Shown here one piece after another: positions 1-7,003 of a DNA stretch of 13,642 nt. Each line of letters opens with the position of its first letter. Within the stretch, counting starts at the first letter, position 1. Position numbers and translations under genes: made by a program. Location: the NCBI GenBank assembly GCA_017475725.1, contig JAFVFA010000162.1:1-13642 (forward strand), in the 5' to 3' direction. The stretch is from Spirochaetales bacterium. GTDB taxonomy: Bacteria > Spirochaetota > Spirochaetia > Sphaerochaetales > Sphaerochaetaceae. The notes under the pieces are model-generated. The model worked only from the letters and a program-made list of their open reading frames with translations. It was not told the DNA's origin and ran no database searches.

Positions 1-3
1 AGT

Positions 4-50
4 TGTCAACAATTTTCACAAAATTTTTTTATTTTTTTGAAAATTTTTTT
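4..50 (-). promoter_or_regulatory. Upstream half of a leftward promoter: -35 box with phased A/T tracts
   Basis: On the minus strand a perfect -35 hexamer TTGACA lies at 4-9, and directly upstream (10-50) is a run of alternating A and T tracts of four to seven bases that resembles an UP element or bent DNA. The -10 box would fall left of the window. The same layout, A/T tracts running into TTGAC, occurs before two secreted-protein genes in this window. That supports reading this as the promoter of a further minus-strand gene outside the window. The start site is inferred only. Confidence 0.5.
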
Positions 51-169
51 CAGCCCTTGTTTTCAGCAGCGATTTCATCCTTTCTGAACGCAATCTCCAG
101 GGCCACGTAAAACACCTCCGCTTGCATTGTCCTCCATACAAGAAGTCTTTTCCTCCAAAGCATATCTGT
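50..169 (-). pseudogene. Remnant of the C-terminal end of an octopine-dehydrogenase-like gene
   Basis: One minus-strand frame is open for 39 codons between a stop at 170-172 and a TGA at 50-52. Its last residues read FYVALEIAFRKDEIAAENKG. They align without gaps to the end of the intact dehydrogenase encoded just to the right, which ends FMALGPIFRKDEIAALIRG. Fourteen bases are identical (75-88 and 252-265). Upstream of about position 110 the similarity fades. This is best explained as the tail of a second, deleted or recombined paralogue. A methionine at 127 could give a 25-residue peptide preceded closely by GGAGG, so a translated small protein cannot be excluded. Confidence 0.5.
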
Positions 170-187
170 TCATATTCTGCATGTCAA
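159..187 (-). promoter_or_regulatory. Possible sigma70 promoter before the dehydrogenase remnant
   Basis: Minus strand: TTGACA (182-187), a 17-base spacer, then TATGCT (159-164; 4 of 6 consensus). It lies just after the dehydrogenase stop codon and reads into the remnant frame, which has GGAGG shortly before its methionine. The match is good, but no intact gene is visible for it to serve inside the window. It may be a chance match, or it may drive a gene further left. Confidence 0.35.
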
Positions 188-226
188 TCAAAAGACATCT
201 CATGACACTCCCATATATGTTTTTTT

Positions 227-1255
227 TCATCCCCTGATCAGCGCAGCTATCTCATCCTTTCTGAATATGGGTCCCAAGGCCATGAAGTCACGGTCCATCA
301 GGGCGGAATACATGTTCACCAACAGCTCGGAATAAGGGGTCGGAACACCGAATGCCCTACCCAGCTTGACCACAGGGGCCACTCCATAGGGGATGTCCTC
401 CGTTATGAACCGGTACTCGATGCTCTTAGGTCCCTTGCTTGTCGGGTAGTTGGCGTGGATGGCACTGTACAGATCCGTGCATGATGACTTCCAGGCCTTG
501 TTCACAATGTCCAGGCAGCTTGTACCCTTTACGCCCATGGCCTCCATGACGGCAAGTCTCTCGTTGTCAATCTTCTCTATATACTTTACCCCAGATGGAG
601 TGCCCCCCTCCTTGTAGAAGAAATGGTCCACCCCTCCCTCTATCTTTGAGAAACCGCAGAGGGCTATCGGAGCATGGAGCATAGGGTTGGAAGTGTCCAT
701 GGAAGTCATTATCGGGGATTCCGCAGGAACGAACTGAGGGAAGATCGGATTCAGCTCTTTAAGAACCTCTTCAGTCTGGGATCTCGGGAAACAGCTTATG
801 GACAGCTTGCTCTTTATCTTCTTGATGTGGCAATGCCCAACATCAGGCAGATCCGTCATTATGTGGAAGCCACCTGTCTCGCACAGGACAACCCCCTTCT
901 CCCGGATCTCCTTCCCAAGAACCTGAAGGAATTCCATCACGCCCCAGTTGCTGTTGCAGACCAGGATCCTCTGGTTATTGGAAAGATGACCGCTCAAGAG
1001 CTCGGCCACAGGCTTGTGTCCACCTGCCACAGTGTTGATGAATATGTAATCCGCACCATCTATGGCCTTAGCAAGATCGGATTCGACTTCGGGGGCAAAG
1101 AATCCCTCAAGCACACCTGTGCAGGTTATGCCTTCTCTTATGACATCAAGCTTTGCGGCATCCCTGTCCCAACAGGTGACGCTCTGGTTCCTGTCCATCA
1201 GATAGCAACTTGTGGAATGGCCTGTCTTGCCCATCCCGAGAACAGCGATTTTCAT
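227..1255 (-). CDS. NAD(P)-dependent octopine/nopaline dehydrogenase family protein
   Basis: Encodes 342 residues. Members of this family reversibly join or split an amino acid and a 2-oxo acid through a secondary amine, using NAD(P)H. The N-terminal Rossmann fold shows GMGKTG at 7-12, and Asp30 ends the second strand, which suggests NAD rather than NADP. The family's alpha-helical domain follows: NPMLHAP with the likely catalytic His at 194, and EDIPYGVAP plus a GVPTP turn near 286-307. The ATG at 1255 is chosen over an upstream in-frame start because AAGGAG lies 7 bases before it and the Rossmann strand begins at residue 2. It is the last gene of the TRAP/hydrolase operon, 69 bases after the hydrolase. 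In that setting an opine-like substrate being oxidised is plausible, but the actual substrate is unknown. Assignment to the family is firm. Confidence 0.87.
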   Translation of the reverse strand: MKIAVLGMGKTGHSTSCYLMDRNQSVTCWDRDAAKLDVIREGITCTGVLEGFFAPEVESDLAKAIDGADYIFINTVAGGHKPVAELLSGHLSNNQRILVCNSNWGVMEFLQVLGKEIREKGVVLCETGGFHIMTDLPDVGHCHIKKIKSKLSISCFPRSQTEEVLKELNPIFPQFVPAESPIMTSMDTSNPMLHAPIALCGFSKIEGGVDHFFYKEGGTPSGVKYIEKIDNERLAVMEAMGVKGTSCLDIVNKAWKSSCTDLYSAIHANYPTSKGPKSIEYRFITEDIPYGVAPVVKLGRAFGVPTPYSELLVNMYSALMDRDFMALGPIFRKDEIAALIRG

Positions 1256-1274
1256 GTTCGCACTCCTTATACGT

Positions 1275-1300
1275 AGACGGAGAGCCGAAGCCCTCCGTCT
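1275..1300 (-). promoter_or_regulatory. Intercistronic hairpin with UUCG tetraloop
   Basis: In the minus-strand transcript AGACGGAG pairs perfectly with CTCCGTCT. The arms continue inward with GGC against GCU (one G-U pair), closing on a UUCG loop: an 11-base-pair stem with one of the most stable RNA tetraloops. No T-run follows, so it is not a simple terminator. It sits between the hydrolase stop and the dehydrogenase Shine-Dalgarno sequence, which begins about 6 bases after the stem. Probable role is mRNA stabilisation, partial attenuation or control of dehydrogenase translation. Confidence 0.6.
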
Positions 1301-1324
1301 GATCAATGTTTATTCATCTGCTGA

Positions 1325-2458
1325 TTATTTGTCATCTAGAGATACAGCAGGCTCTATGTCCAGATGCTTGGCGGTGTTGATGCTGAAGATCTTCCTGATG
1401 GTCTCCTTCTTCACACCGTATGAAAGCAGAAGCTGGATTGCCCAGCGGACACCGACGATATGCCTTGGGTTGTGGACCTGACCGTAGTCGGTTCCGAACA
1501 CCAGATGGTCCTCGCCGACCTGCTCGATGATCTTGGTTGCATAGATCGGGCCTTCCTCGTGGATCGGGAAGCATGTGAATCCAAGGGCGCAGAGCATGAC
1601 CATGACACCCATGTCGGCATACTCCTTCATCTGGGCAATGGTGTGCTTGGAATGGATGTGCGTCGGATGGATGAGCTCACAGTGCTTGACTCCCATCTTC
1701 CTTGCCTCCTCCATGACGGTGAAGGAATCCTTGTAGCCATAGTGGCCTGATGCAAGGACAAGGTCATTGTCGGCGCAGATCCTCATGATCTCGCGGAGCT
1801 CTCCCTTGACCTTTCCGTTTCCATCCAGAAGCTCGATTCCTGCACCCGGCTCCCAGTTGTCGTCAACGACTCTCTTATGGTGATAGGAGTCAACCATAGG
1901 AAGCCAGACATACTTCATTCCCGGGAACTTCAGCATGCGCTCAACAGCAATCGGATTGAGGCCGCCCACTGTCTTGTTCAGCGTGATTCCGCCGAACATC
2001 TTCACCGGCGTGACCGGCTCAGGCTGCTCTGATGCCCACTTGTCCATCATCCTGTTCAGGAGCTGTATCCTTGAGGCGGACGGAGTGTGCCAGGTCTTGA
2101 AAACGACAGCCGCCATTCCGGCATTGGTGTAGTCGATTGCAACCTCATCCTCCATCAGAAGCCTCCCGAACGGATCGGAACCGCCATGGGCATGGATGTC
2201 GATTGCACCCTTGAGACACCAGTCAACATCCTTCGGATCGACTTTGATGCCCGCCACGAACCTGGCATATGTGATGTTGACCTGTCTGGCCCACTGGCGG
2301 ATCAGGTAATCCTGTACGACCTCCGGGGTTCCCTCCGGAAGATCCATGCGTGCTATGGACTTGAGTCTCTGGACTCTCTCGTCACTGACGGAGGCGTCAA
2401 GAATCTCGTTCAGGCTCGAATACATATTGAACTGAGGGGTGTCGTTTTTCTCACTCAT
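1325..2458 (-). CDS. DUF6282-type metal-dependent hydrolase (amidohydrolase-like)
   Basis: Encodes 377 residues with the metal-binding pattern of a TIM-barrel hydrolase. HAH lies at 89-91 at the end of the first strand, a lysine at 121 (VVFKTW), SGHYG with His239, LIHPTHI with His264 and His267, and GTDYG with Asp324. There is no signal peptide, so it should act in the cytoplasm. The overall sequence fits the DUF6282 group, whose substrates are not established; hydrolysis of an amide, lactone or ring is the general expectation. The start codon overlaps the permease stop (ATGA, 2455-2458), with AAGGAG about 10 bases upstream, so the two are translationally coupled. The gene before it imports a solute and the one after it is a dehydrogenase, which suggests consecutive catabolic steps. 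Family call is good, reaction unknown. Confidence 0.8.
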   Translation of the reverse strand: MSEKNDTPQFNMYSSLNEILDASVSDERVQRLKSIARMDLPEGTPEVVQDYLIRQWARQVNITYARFVAGIKVDPKDVDWCLKGAIDIHAHGGSDPFGRLLMEDEVAIDYTNAGMAAVVFKTWHTPSASRIQLLNRMMDKWASEQPEPVTPVKMFGGITLNKTVGGLNPIAVERMLKFPGMKYVWLPMVDSYHHKRVVDDNWEPGAGIELLDGNGKVKGELREIMRICADNDLVLASGHYGYKDSFTVMEEARKMGVKHCELIHPTHIHSKHTIAQMKEYADMGVMVMLCALGFTCFPIHEEGPIYATKIIEQVGEDHLVFGTDYGQVHNPRHIVGVRWAIQLLLSYGVKKETIRKIFSINTAKHLDIEPAVSLDDK

Positions 2459-4344
2459 TTTCCATTTTCTCCTTCTTTAGTTTCAATGAATTTGATTATG
2501 TGCAACCTGTTCAGGACCATCATCACAACTCCAAGCCCAAGGCCGATGTAGTTGACAGTCAGGAACGGCACAAGCATAAGTGCGGCAAGAATGTAGCAGA
2601 ACACTCTGCCCACAGGTGTAATCTTGTTGAACAGATATCCTACGGTTCCGCTCGCAATGAAGAACAGCGAGACCGCGGCTATCACCAGATTCGGAATTAT
2701 CTGCGCCACCGAGGCATCAAGCAGGAAGCTTGGCTCGTACATCCAGATGTAAGGCAGAATGAAGGCTATGATGGCATAGAGGAAGGCCTTGAAGCCTACC
2801 CTTATGGCGCTTGCCCCACTGCTCAGACCCGCTGCAGCGTATGCAGTCAGGGCTACAGGAGGAGTTATGGTCGAGATTATCCCGAAATAGAACACGAACA
2901 TGTGCGAAGCCAGAGGCGAGAATCCCATGTTGATCAGAGCAGGAGCTGCGACGCAGGCCACAACAATGTAGACAGCTGCTGCAGGAAGCCCCATGCCAAG
3001 GATCAGGGATGCCAGCATCGTGAAGATCAGGGCTATGAACGGGTTGCCGCCGCTGATTGTGACGATGGAGGATGTGAACCTGACTCCCAGCCCGGTCATG
3101 CTGATTGCCATGACGACAAGACCGGCTGCAGCACAGGCTGTGGCAACGGAGACGACTCCGGTCAGACCCTTTCTGAAGGCATCAAGGAACGCCATCGGAG
3201 TGAGTCTGGTCTGCTTCCTCAGGAAAGAGATCGCGACCAGGATGATCGTTGACCAGAAAACGGTCTTCTGCGGTGAGAAGTTGTTGAAAAGGCAGATGAT
3301 CAGAACAAGAAGCGGAACCAGCAGATGCCCACGGGAAAGAAGCGCATCCTTGAGCTTTGGCAGAGACTCCTTCGGAAGACCGAGGATCCCCTTCTTGGCA
3401 GCCTCTTTGTCGACTATTATGAACAGGACCGCATAGTACATCAGAGCCGGCACTATTGCAGCCACACAGATCTGACCGTACTGCATATTGAGATATTCCG
3501 CCATGATGAAGGCTGCAGCACCCATCATAGGGGGCATGAGCATTCCACCGGTTGAGGCCACTGCCTCGATTGAACATGCAGTCTCAGGCTCATAACCTGC
3601 GTTCTTCATCAACGGGATGGTGAATGTCCCGGTTGTGACCACATTCGCTATCGGGGATCCGGAGATGCAACCCATCAGGGCTGATGAGACAACAGCTGTC
3701 TTTGCCGGACCGCCTCTGAACTTTCCGGTAAGGCTGTAGGCGGCATCGATGAAGAACTGCCCTCCACCCGTTGCCTGCAGGAAAGCTCCGAACAGAACAA
3801 ACAGCACAATGAATGATGCACATGTACCCAGTGAGATTCCGAAAAGTCCCTCGGTTGTGAACATCATGTATGGCATGACGCGGTCAAAGGAATATCCCTT
3901 GTGCAGAAGGATACCCGGCATGTACGGACCGAGCCAGAACAGATATACAAGGGCAACCGTGGCCGTGATGGCCATCGCAATACCTGTAGTGCGCCTTGTA
4001 GCTTCAAGAACGATAAGAATGGTCAGAACACCGACTATCTTATCCATCAGTTTCAGATTCGGATCATTGGCGGCTAGAAGCTGGCCTCTGGACGGCCACT
4101 GCCAGATGATGTAGGCAGCTGTCAGAACTCCTATTATCAGAAGAATCCAGTCGTACCATCTGAGGACCTCGCCTCCTTTCTTGGCCGGGAAGGCAATGAA
4201 CACCAACACAACCATGAACATCCAGTGCCATGTTCTCAGTGTCATGGTGGACATGGCCTTGACGCCCACGGAAAGATGGAATATCCCCGCCGCCAAGCAC
4301 ACCGCAATGGTCACCCAGTTGAGGATACGGTTATCCTTTTTCAT
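2455..4344 (-). CDS. TRAP transporter fused permease (4TM/12TM, TAXI-associated)
   Basis: Encodes 629 residues, a normal length for fused TRAP permeases. The N-terminal part is a short DctQ-like membrane segment group and the rest is the large DctM-like unit with many hydrophobic helices. Typical signatures are present: SGSPIANVVTTG near 228-239, EAVASTGG...PPMMGAAAFIMAEYL near 260-285, and a later GMGLPAAAVYIVVA. It works in the inner membrane with the periplasmic binding protein encoded just upstream, using an ion gradient to import an organic acid or amino-acid-like solute. I chose the ATG at 4344 because GGAG lies 7 bases before it and the hydrophobic start follows MKKDN. A longer in-frame start at 4428 would overlap the preceding gene and add 28 residues that are not membrane-like. 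Its end overlaps the hydrolase start by 4 bases. Confidence 0.93.
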   Translation of the reverse strand: MKKDNRILNWVTIAVCLAAGIFHLSVGVKAMSTMTLRTWHWMFMVVLVFIAFPAKKGGEVLRWYDWILLIIGVLTAAYIIWQWPSRGQLLAANDPNLKLMDKIVGVLTILIVLEATRRTTGIAMAITATVALVYLFWLGPYMPGILLHKGYSFDRVMPYMMFTTEGLFGISLGTCASFIVLFVLFGAFLQATGGGQFFIDAAYSLTGKFRGGPAKTAVVSSALMGCISGSPIANVVTTGTFTIPLMKNAGYEPETACSIEAVASTGGMLMPPMMGAAAFIMAEYLNMQYGQICVAAIVPALMYYAVLFIIVDKEAAKKGILGLPKESLPKLKDALLSRGHLLVPLLVLIICLFNNFSPQKTVFWSTIILVAISFLRKQTRLTPMAFLDAFRKGLTGVVSVATACAAAGLVVMAISMTGLGVRFTSSIVTISGGNPFIALIFTMLASLILGMGLPAAAVYIVVACVAAPALINMGFSPLASHMFVFYFGIISTITPPVALTAYAAAGLSSGASAIRVGFKAFLYAIIAFILPYIWMYEPSFLLDASVAQIIPNLVIAAVSLFFIASGTVGYLFNKITPVGRVFCYILAALMLVPFLTVNYIGLGLGVVMMVLNRLHIIKFIETKEGENGK

Positions 4345-4362
4345 GAAAGCACTCCATATAGC

Positions 4363-4396
4363 AGGGCAATGGCCATGTTTCAGGCCATTGCACCCT
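4363..4396 (-). promoter_or_regulatory. Intercistronic hairpin after the TAXI binding-protein gene
   Basis: GCAATGGCC (4366-4374) and GGCCATTGC (4383-4391) form a perfect 9-base-pair stem with an 8-base loop. Three further pairs (4363-4365 with 4394-4396) extend it across a 2-base bulge. No T-run follows on the minus strand. It lies between the binding-protein stop and the permease start. Hairpins placed like this protect the upstream message and raise binding-protein levels relative to the permease in other transport operons. That role is inferred here. Confidence 0.6.
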
Positions 4397-4411
4397 GATG
4401 TCTTCGTTTGG

Positions 4412-5401
4412 TCACTTGACCAATCCAATTTCCCTGTAATACTTCATTGCACCCGGATGAATCTCACAGGTGGTGTTCAGTGCGTTCTCGAGCTTGAGAG
4501 AGTATCTGAGACCAGGAACGGCTGTGTAGACCTCTTCGATATGCTCCCAGAGACACTTTGTGAGCTCGTAGACGATGTCCTCTGACAGATCCTTTCTGAC
4601 AATGATGACATTGGCTGTTGCCAGAGTCTTGACTGTGTAGTCCTGGTTCTGGTAGACGTTCGGCTCGATGTCCCATGTGATGTAGAACGGATTCTGTGCA
4701 ACGAACTCCTCTCTGAGATCAACATCGATGATCTTGTAAGCCTTTCCGGAGGCTGCAAGCTGTGTGACTGCGGCTGCAGGTGCCCATGCCGGTACGATGC
4801 AGCAGTCGACTGTTCCGTCCAGGATTCCCTGGCAACCCTCTGTGTAGTTCAGATAGCTTGGAGTGAAGTCATCGAATGTGATTCCGTAGAATCCCAGGAC
4901 AGCCTTGATTGTGGAAAGGGAGCCATTACCCTGGGTTCCGACAGCAACAACCTTACCCTTCAGGTCTGCAGGTGTCTTGATCGGTGAGTTTCCACCGACG
5001 ACGAACTGGATGACACCAGGTGTGAGGCCTGCGGACAGGACGCAGAACTGCGGATTGGTCAGATTCTCATATGGAGACATCTGATGGTTTGCGAAGTATC
5101 CGAGATGCTCATTGGTCATTGCGATGTCAAGCTCGCCCTGGCTCATGAGAACCACGTTCTCGATTGCTCCACCTGTGATCTCGACTGTGACCTTTGTGGG
5201 AAGGTACTTCTCAAAGAGAGTTCCCATGGCCACTCCGTTCGAATAGTATGCTCCTCCTGTACCTGCAGTTCCGAAGGTCATGACCTTTGGCCAGGCGATC
5301 TCGTTGGAGCCCGATGTCGATGTTGCCTCAGCGCCTGCCTGTGCAAAGACGAAAGCAGAAGCCATCAACAGAACCAGCAATGCTGCAAATACTCTTTTCA
5401 T
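4412..5401 (-). CDS. TAXI-family TRAP transporter substrate-binding protein
   Basis: Encodes 329 residues. A signal peptide (MKRVFAALLVLLMASAFVFA) is cleaved most likely after Ala20; there is no lipobox cysteine. The mature protein begins with a low-complexity linker, then TFGTAGTGGAYYSNG, the hallmark of TAXI solute receptors. This is followed by TGGAIENVVLMSQGELDIAMTN-like ligand-fold sequence and the DLKGKVVAVGTQGNGS segment. It captures the solute in the periplasm and hands it to the fused permease encoded next. The ATG at 5401 has AAGGAGG 6 bases upstream and starts directly with the signal peptide; an earlier ATG at 5425 is less likely. A perfect LacI-type operator lies 33 bases upstream of the start, so expression is probably repressed until the substrate or a product is present. 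TAXI receptors elsewhere bind glutamate-like and other acids; the ligand here is not known. Confidence 0.93.
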   Translation of the reverse strand: MKRVFAALLVLLMASAFVFAQAGAEATSTSGSNEIAWPKVMTFGTAGTGGAYYSNGVAMGTLFEKYLPTKVTVEITGGAIENVVLMSQGELDIAMTNEHLGYFANHQMSPYENLTNPQFCVLSAGLTPGVIQFVVGGNSPIKTPADLKGKVVAVGTQGNGSLSTIKAVLGFYGITFDDFTPSYLNYTEGCQGILDGTVDCCIVPAWAPAAAVTQLAASGKAYKIIDVDLREEFVAQNPFYITWDIEPNVYQNQDYTVKTLATANVIIVRKDLSEDIVYELTKCLWEHIEEVYTAVPGLRYSLKLENALNTTCEIHPGAMKYYREIGLVK

Positions 5402-5431
5402 TGTATTCCTCCTTATGAAAAGCATGTATCA

Positions 5432-5437
5432 AATATA
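5432..5437 (-). promoter_or_regulatory. Possible -10 box of the transporter operon
   Basis: On the minus strand TATATT (5 of 6 consensus) overlaps the edge of the LacI-type palindrome. The best -35 candidate at 18-19 bases is poor (TTTACC or TTACCG), so the promoter is weak or misplaced. The operon may also be read through from lacI, since I see no terminator in the 68-base gap. Confidence 0.3.
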
Positions 5438-5453
5438 GAAAACGTTTTCTATA
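5434..5453. promoter_or_regulatory. LacI/GalR-type operator, perfect 20-bp palindrome (O1)
   Basis: TATAGAAAACGTTTTCTATA is a perfect palindrome with the central CG typical of LacI/GalR-family operators. It lies between the end of lacI and the start of the TAXI binding-protein gene, where a bound repressor would block the transporter-enzyme operon. Nearly the same sequence covers the lacI start, so the adjacent LacI protein is the obvious ligand. Confidence 0.85.
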
Positions 5454-5469
5454 AACGGTAAAAAGCAAT

Positions 5470-6495
5470 TCAGCCTTTCTTGGCTGTCGTTTTTTTCAGG
5501 ATCACTTCCGTGGCCATAATCTCCTTGTAGTCGTTCTCCAGCTTCTCATCGCTCACAATCATGTTCACAGCCCTCTCCCCCAATGAGTAGAAAGGGAATT
5601 TGATTGTGGAAAGGTTGGCATCGAAGAAGAATCCCACATCATCGTAGAATCCACCCGTACCCATTATTGAAATGTCCTTCGGAACTCTAATGCCATTGTC
5701 CCTCAGACACTGCTTCACACCATAGGCTATGTGGTCATTCGAGCAGTAGACTGCAGAGAACTCGCCCTTCTGCTCCAGCAGAGCCTTGCAGTTGTCATAA
5801 CCGCCCTGGATGCTGTATTCGGACATCTTCACTATAAGCGGGTTGTAGTCTATACCTGCCTCCTGCAGAGCTTTCTGGTATCCGTTGAATCTTCCGACAT
5901 CAACCAGATGGTCCGGATATCCTCCGATATATGCTATCTGTGAATGTCCCAATGAAATGAGCTGCTTGGTGGCCTTGAACCCCACATCCTCGTTGTCCAC
6001 GGATATTGTAGGGACATCAAAGCCCTGAGGCGCAAGGGCGATTACCTTGCAACCCTGATTCTGCAGCTGTCTGACTATGTTCTTGAGCCGCTTGTTCGTC
6101 TTCGAGCCGCCATAGGCTCCTCCGCCGATTATCACACCTGCATACTGCTGCTCCAGAATCACACTGTAGTATTTCATCTCGAATTCAGTGTCCTGCATCG
6201 ATGTGAAGACAGACGCTATAAGTCCGTTCTTGAATGCGGCTTCGGTCACTCCCCTCTCTATGTTGTTGAAATAGGGATCACTGATGCTTCTTACAATCAG
6301 GGCAATTCCGTTGCGCTTCTGCTGTCTCAATGTCTTGGCGGAGATGTTCGGAACATAGTTCAGTTCCTTTGCAGCAGCAAGCACCTTCTCCCTAACCGCA
6401 GGCTTCACAGGATACCCGTTGTTGCTGATGACCCTGGATACGGTCGATATGGAGACTCCTGCTAATTTAGCGACATCAGTAATCTGCGCAGACAT
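5470..6495 (-). CDS. LacI-family transcriptional repressor
   Basis: Encodes 341 residues, the usual length. The N-terminal helix-turn-helix reads TDVAKLAGVSISTVSRVISN (residues 6-25), followed by the hinge region with NYVPNISAKTLRQQ. The rest is the periplasmic-binding-protein-like effector domain (ISDPYFNNIERG; IGGYPDH; CSNDHIAYG; STIKFPF). It is a cytoplasmic DNA-binding regulator that should respond to the imported compound or a breakdown product. The start at 6495 fits the family, which begins a few residues before the first helix. The same start is supported by AAAGG six bases upstream. Both the start and that ribosome binding site lie inside a near-perfect operator, so the gene very probably represses itself as well as the downstream transporter operon, 68 bases away. 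Confidence 0.93.
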   Translation of the reverse strand: MSAQITDVAKLAGVSISTVSRVISNNGYPVKPAVREKVLAAAKELNYVPNISAKTLRQQKRNGIALIVRSISDPYFNNIERGVTEAAFKNGLIASVFTSMQDTEFEMKYYSVILEQQYAGVIIGGGAYGGSKTNKRLKNIVRQLQNQGCKVIALAPQGFDVPTISVDNEDVGFKATKQLISLGHSQIAYIGGYPDHLVDVGRFNGYQKALQEAGIDYNPLIVKMSEYSIQGGYDNCKALLEQKGEFSAVYCSNDHIAYGVKQCLRDNGIRVPKDISIMGTGGFYDDVGFFFDANLSTIKFPFYSLGERAVNMIVSDEKLENDYKEIMATEVILKKTTAKKG

Positions 6496-6511
6496 AGAAA
6501 ACCTTTTCTAT
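6494..6511. promoter_or_regulatory. LacI-type operator overlapping the lacI start (O2)
   Basis: ATAGAAAACCTTTTCTAT differs from the perfect palindrome at 5434-5453 by one base (central CG becomes CC). It covers the ATG of lacI and its ribosome binding site and begins 3 bases after the proposed -10 box, so it would also span the transcription start. Autorepression is the natural reading. Confidence 0.75.
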
Positions 6512-6514
6512 AGG

Positions 6515-6543
6515 ATTCTCTCATGACATCCTGCCATTGTCAA
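6515..6543 (-). promoter_or_regulatory. lacI promoter (sigma70 type)
   Basis: Minus strand: TTGACA (6538-6543), 17-base spacer, GAGAAT (6515-6520, 4 of 6 consensus). The predicted start is about 6508, inside the operator. An A-run lies just upstream of the -35 box. The leader would be only about a dozen bases. Confidence 0.6.
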
Positions 6544-6695
6544 ACTTTTTTTGGAAATCGTTTACTACAAAATTGCACCCACCGATTATATGACTTTGAA
6601 TTCGAGAGATAGCGTATTGTCAATTTTTTCAAATATTGACCATCATCAAGAAATAGGCATCTATCATTTAAGATTAAGGCATCTTCCAGTTTGGA

Positions 6696-6712
6696 TATTA
6701 TTATGACATAAT
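6696..6712 (+). promoter_or_regulatory. Candidate promoter -10 and operator of the toxin-antitoxin pair
   Basis: The 230 bases between lacI and the antitoxin are AT-rich and hold no convincing gene. At 6700-6712 ATTATGACATAAT is a 13-base palindrome. It overlaps two -10-like words on the plus strand, TATTAT (6696-6701) and CATAAT (6707-6712), but neither has a good -35 box. Phd/YefM antitoxins repress their own promoter at palindromes in this position, so this is a reasonable operator candidate. Confidence 0.35.
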
Positions 6713-6742
6713 TAGGACACATAAAAGTCACGGAGGCAAGTA

Positions 6743-7003
6743 ATGGCACAGATCATCCCCATCAGAGATTTAAAGGACACGAATGCAATCTCCGCAAAAT
6801 GTCATGAGACTGACGAGCCCATATTCGTCACAAAAAACGGATACGGAGACATGGTCATCATGAGCATGAAGGTCTATGAGGAAAGATTCGAAAACGCCAA
6901 GATTCTCTCTGCTCTGGCTGTTGCGGAGGAGGACATCGGCTATGGCAAAGTCAGAAACGCATACGACGCACTGAAGGAAACAAGGGAGAAGTATGGGATT
7001 TGA
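6743..7003 (+). CDS. Phd/YefM-family type II antitoxin
   Basis: Encodes 86 residues. The N-terminal half has the YefM/Phd pattern: IIPIRDLKDTNAISAKCHETDEPIFVTKNGYGDMVIMS, followed by an eeye-like helix (VYEERFE). That half dimerises and binds the operator. The C-terminal charged tail (about 55-86) should wrap and silence the toxin encoded next. GGAGG at 6732-6736 sits 6 bases before the ATG. The toxin start lies inside this gene (11-base overlap), the usual antitoxin-first order with coupled translation. Family call is firm; the exact subfamily is not resolved. Confidence 0.87.
   Translation: MAQIIPIRDLKDTNAISAKCHETDEPIFVTKNGYGDMVIMSMKVYEERFENAKILSALAVAEEDIGYGKVRNAYDALKETREKYGI

Noticed and set aside
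674..1276. A 200-codon plus-strand frame opposite the dehydrogenase gene
   Set aside because: The minus-strand frame carries the complete Rossmann fold and family motifs with a good ribosome binding site; the plus frame is its shadow.
6540..6749. A 69-codon minus-strand open frame between lacI and the antitoxin gene
   Set aside because: It starts inside the antitoxin gene, has no ribosome binding site, covers the lacI promoter and resembles no protein family.
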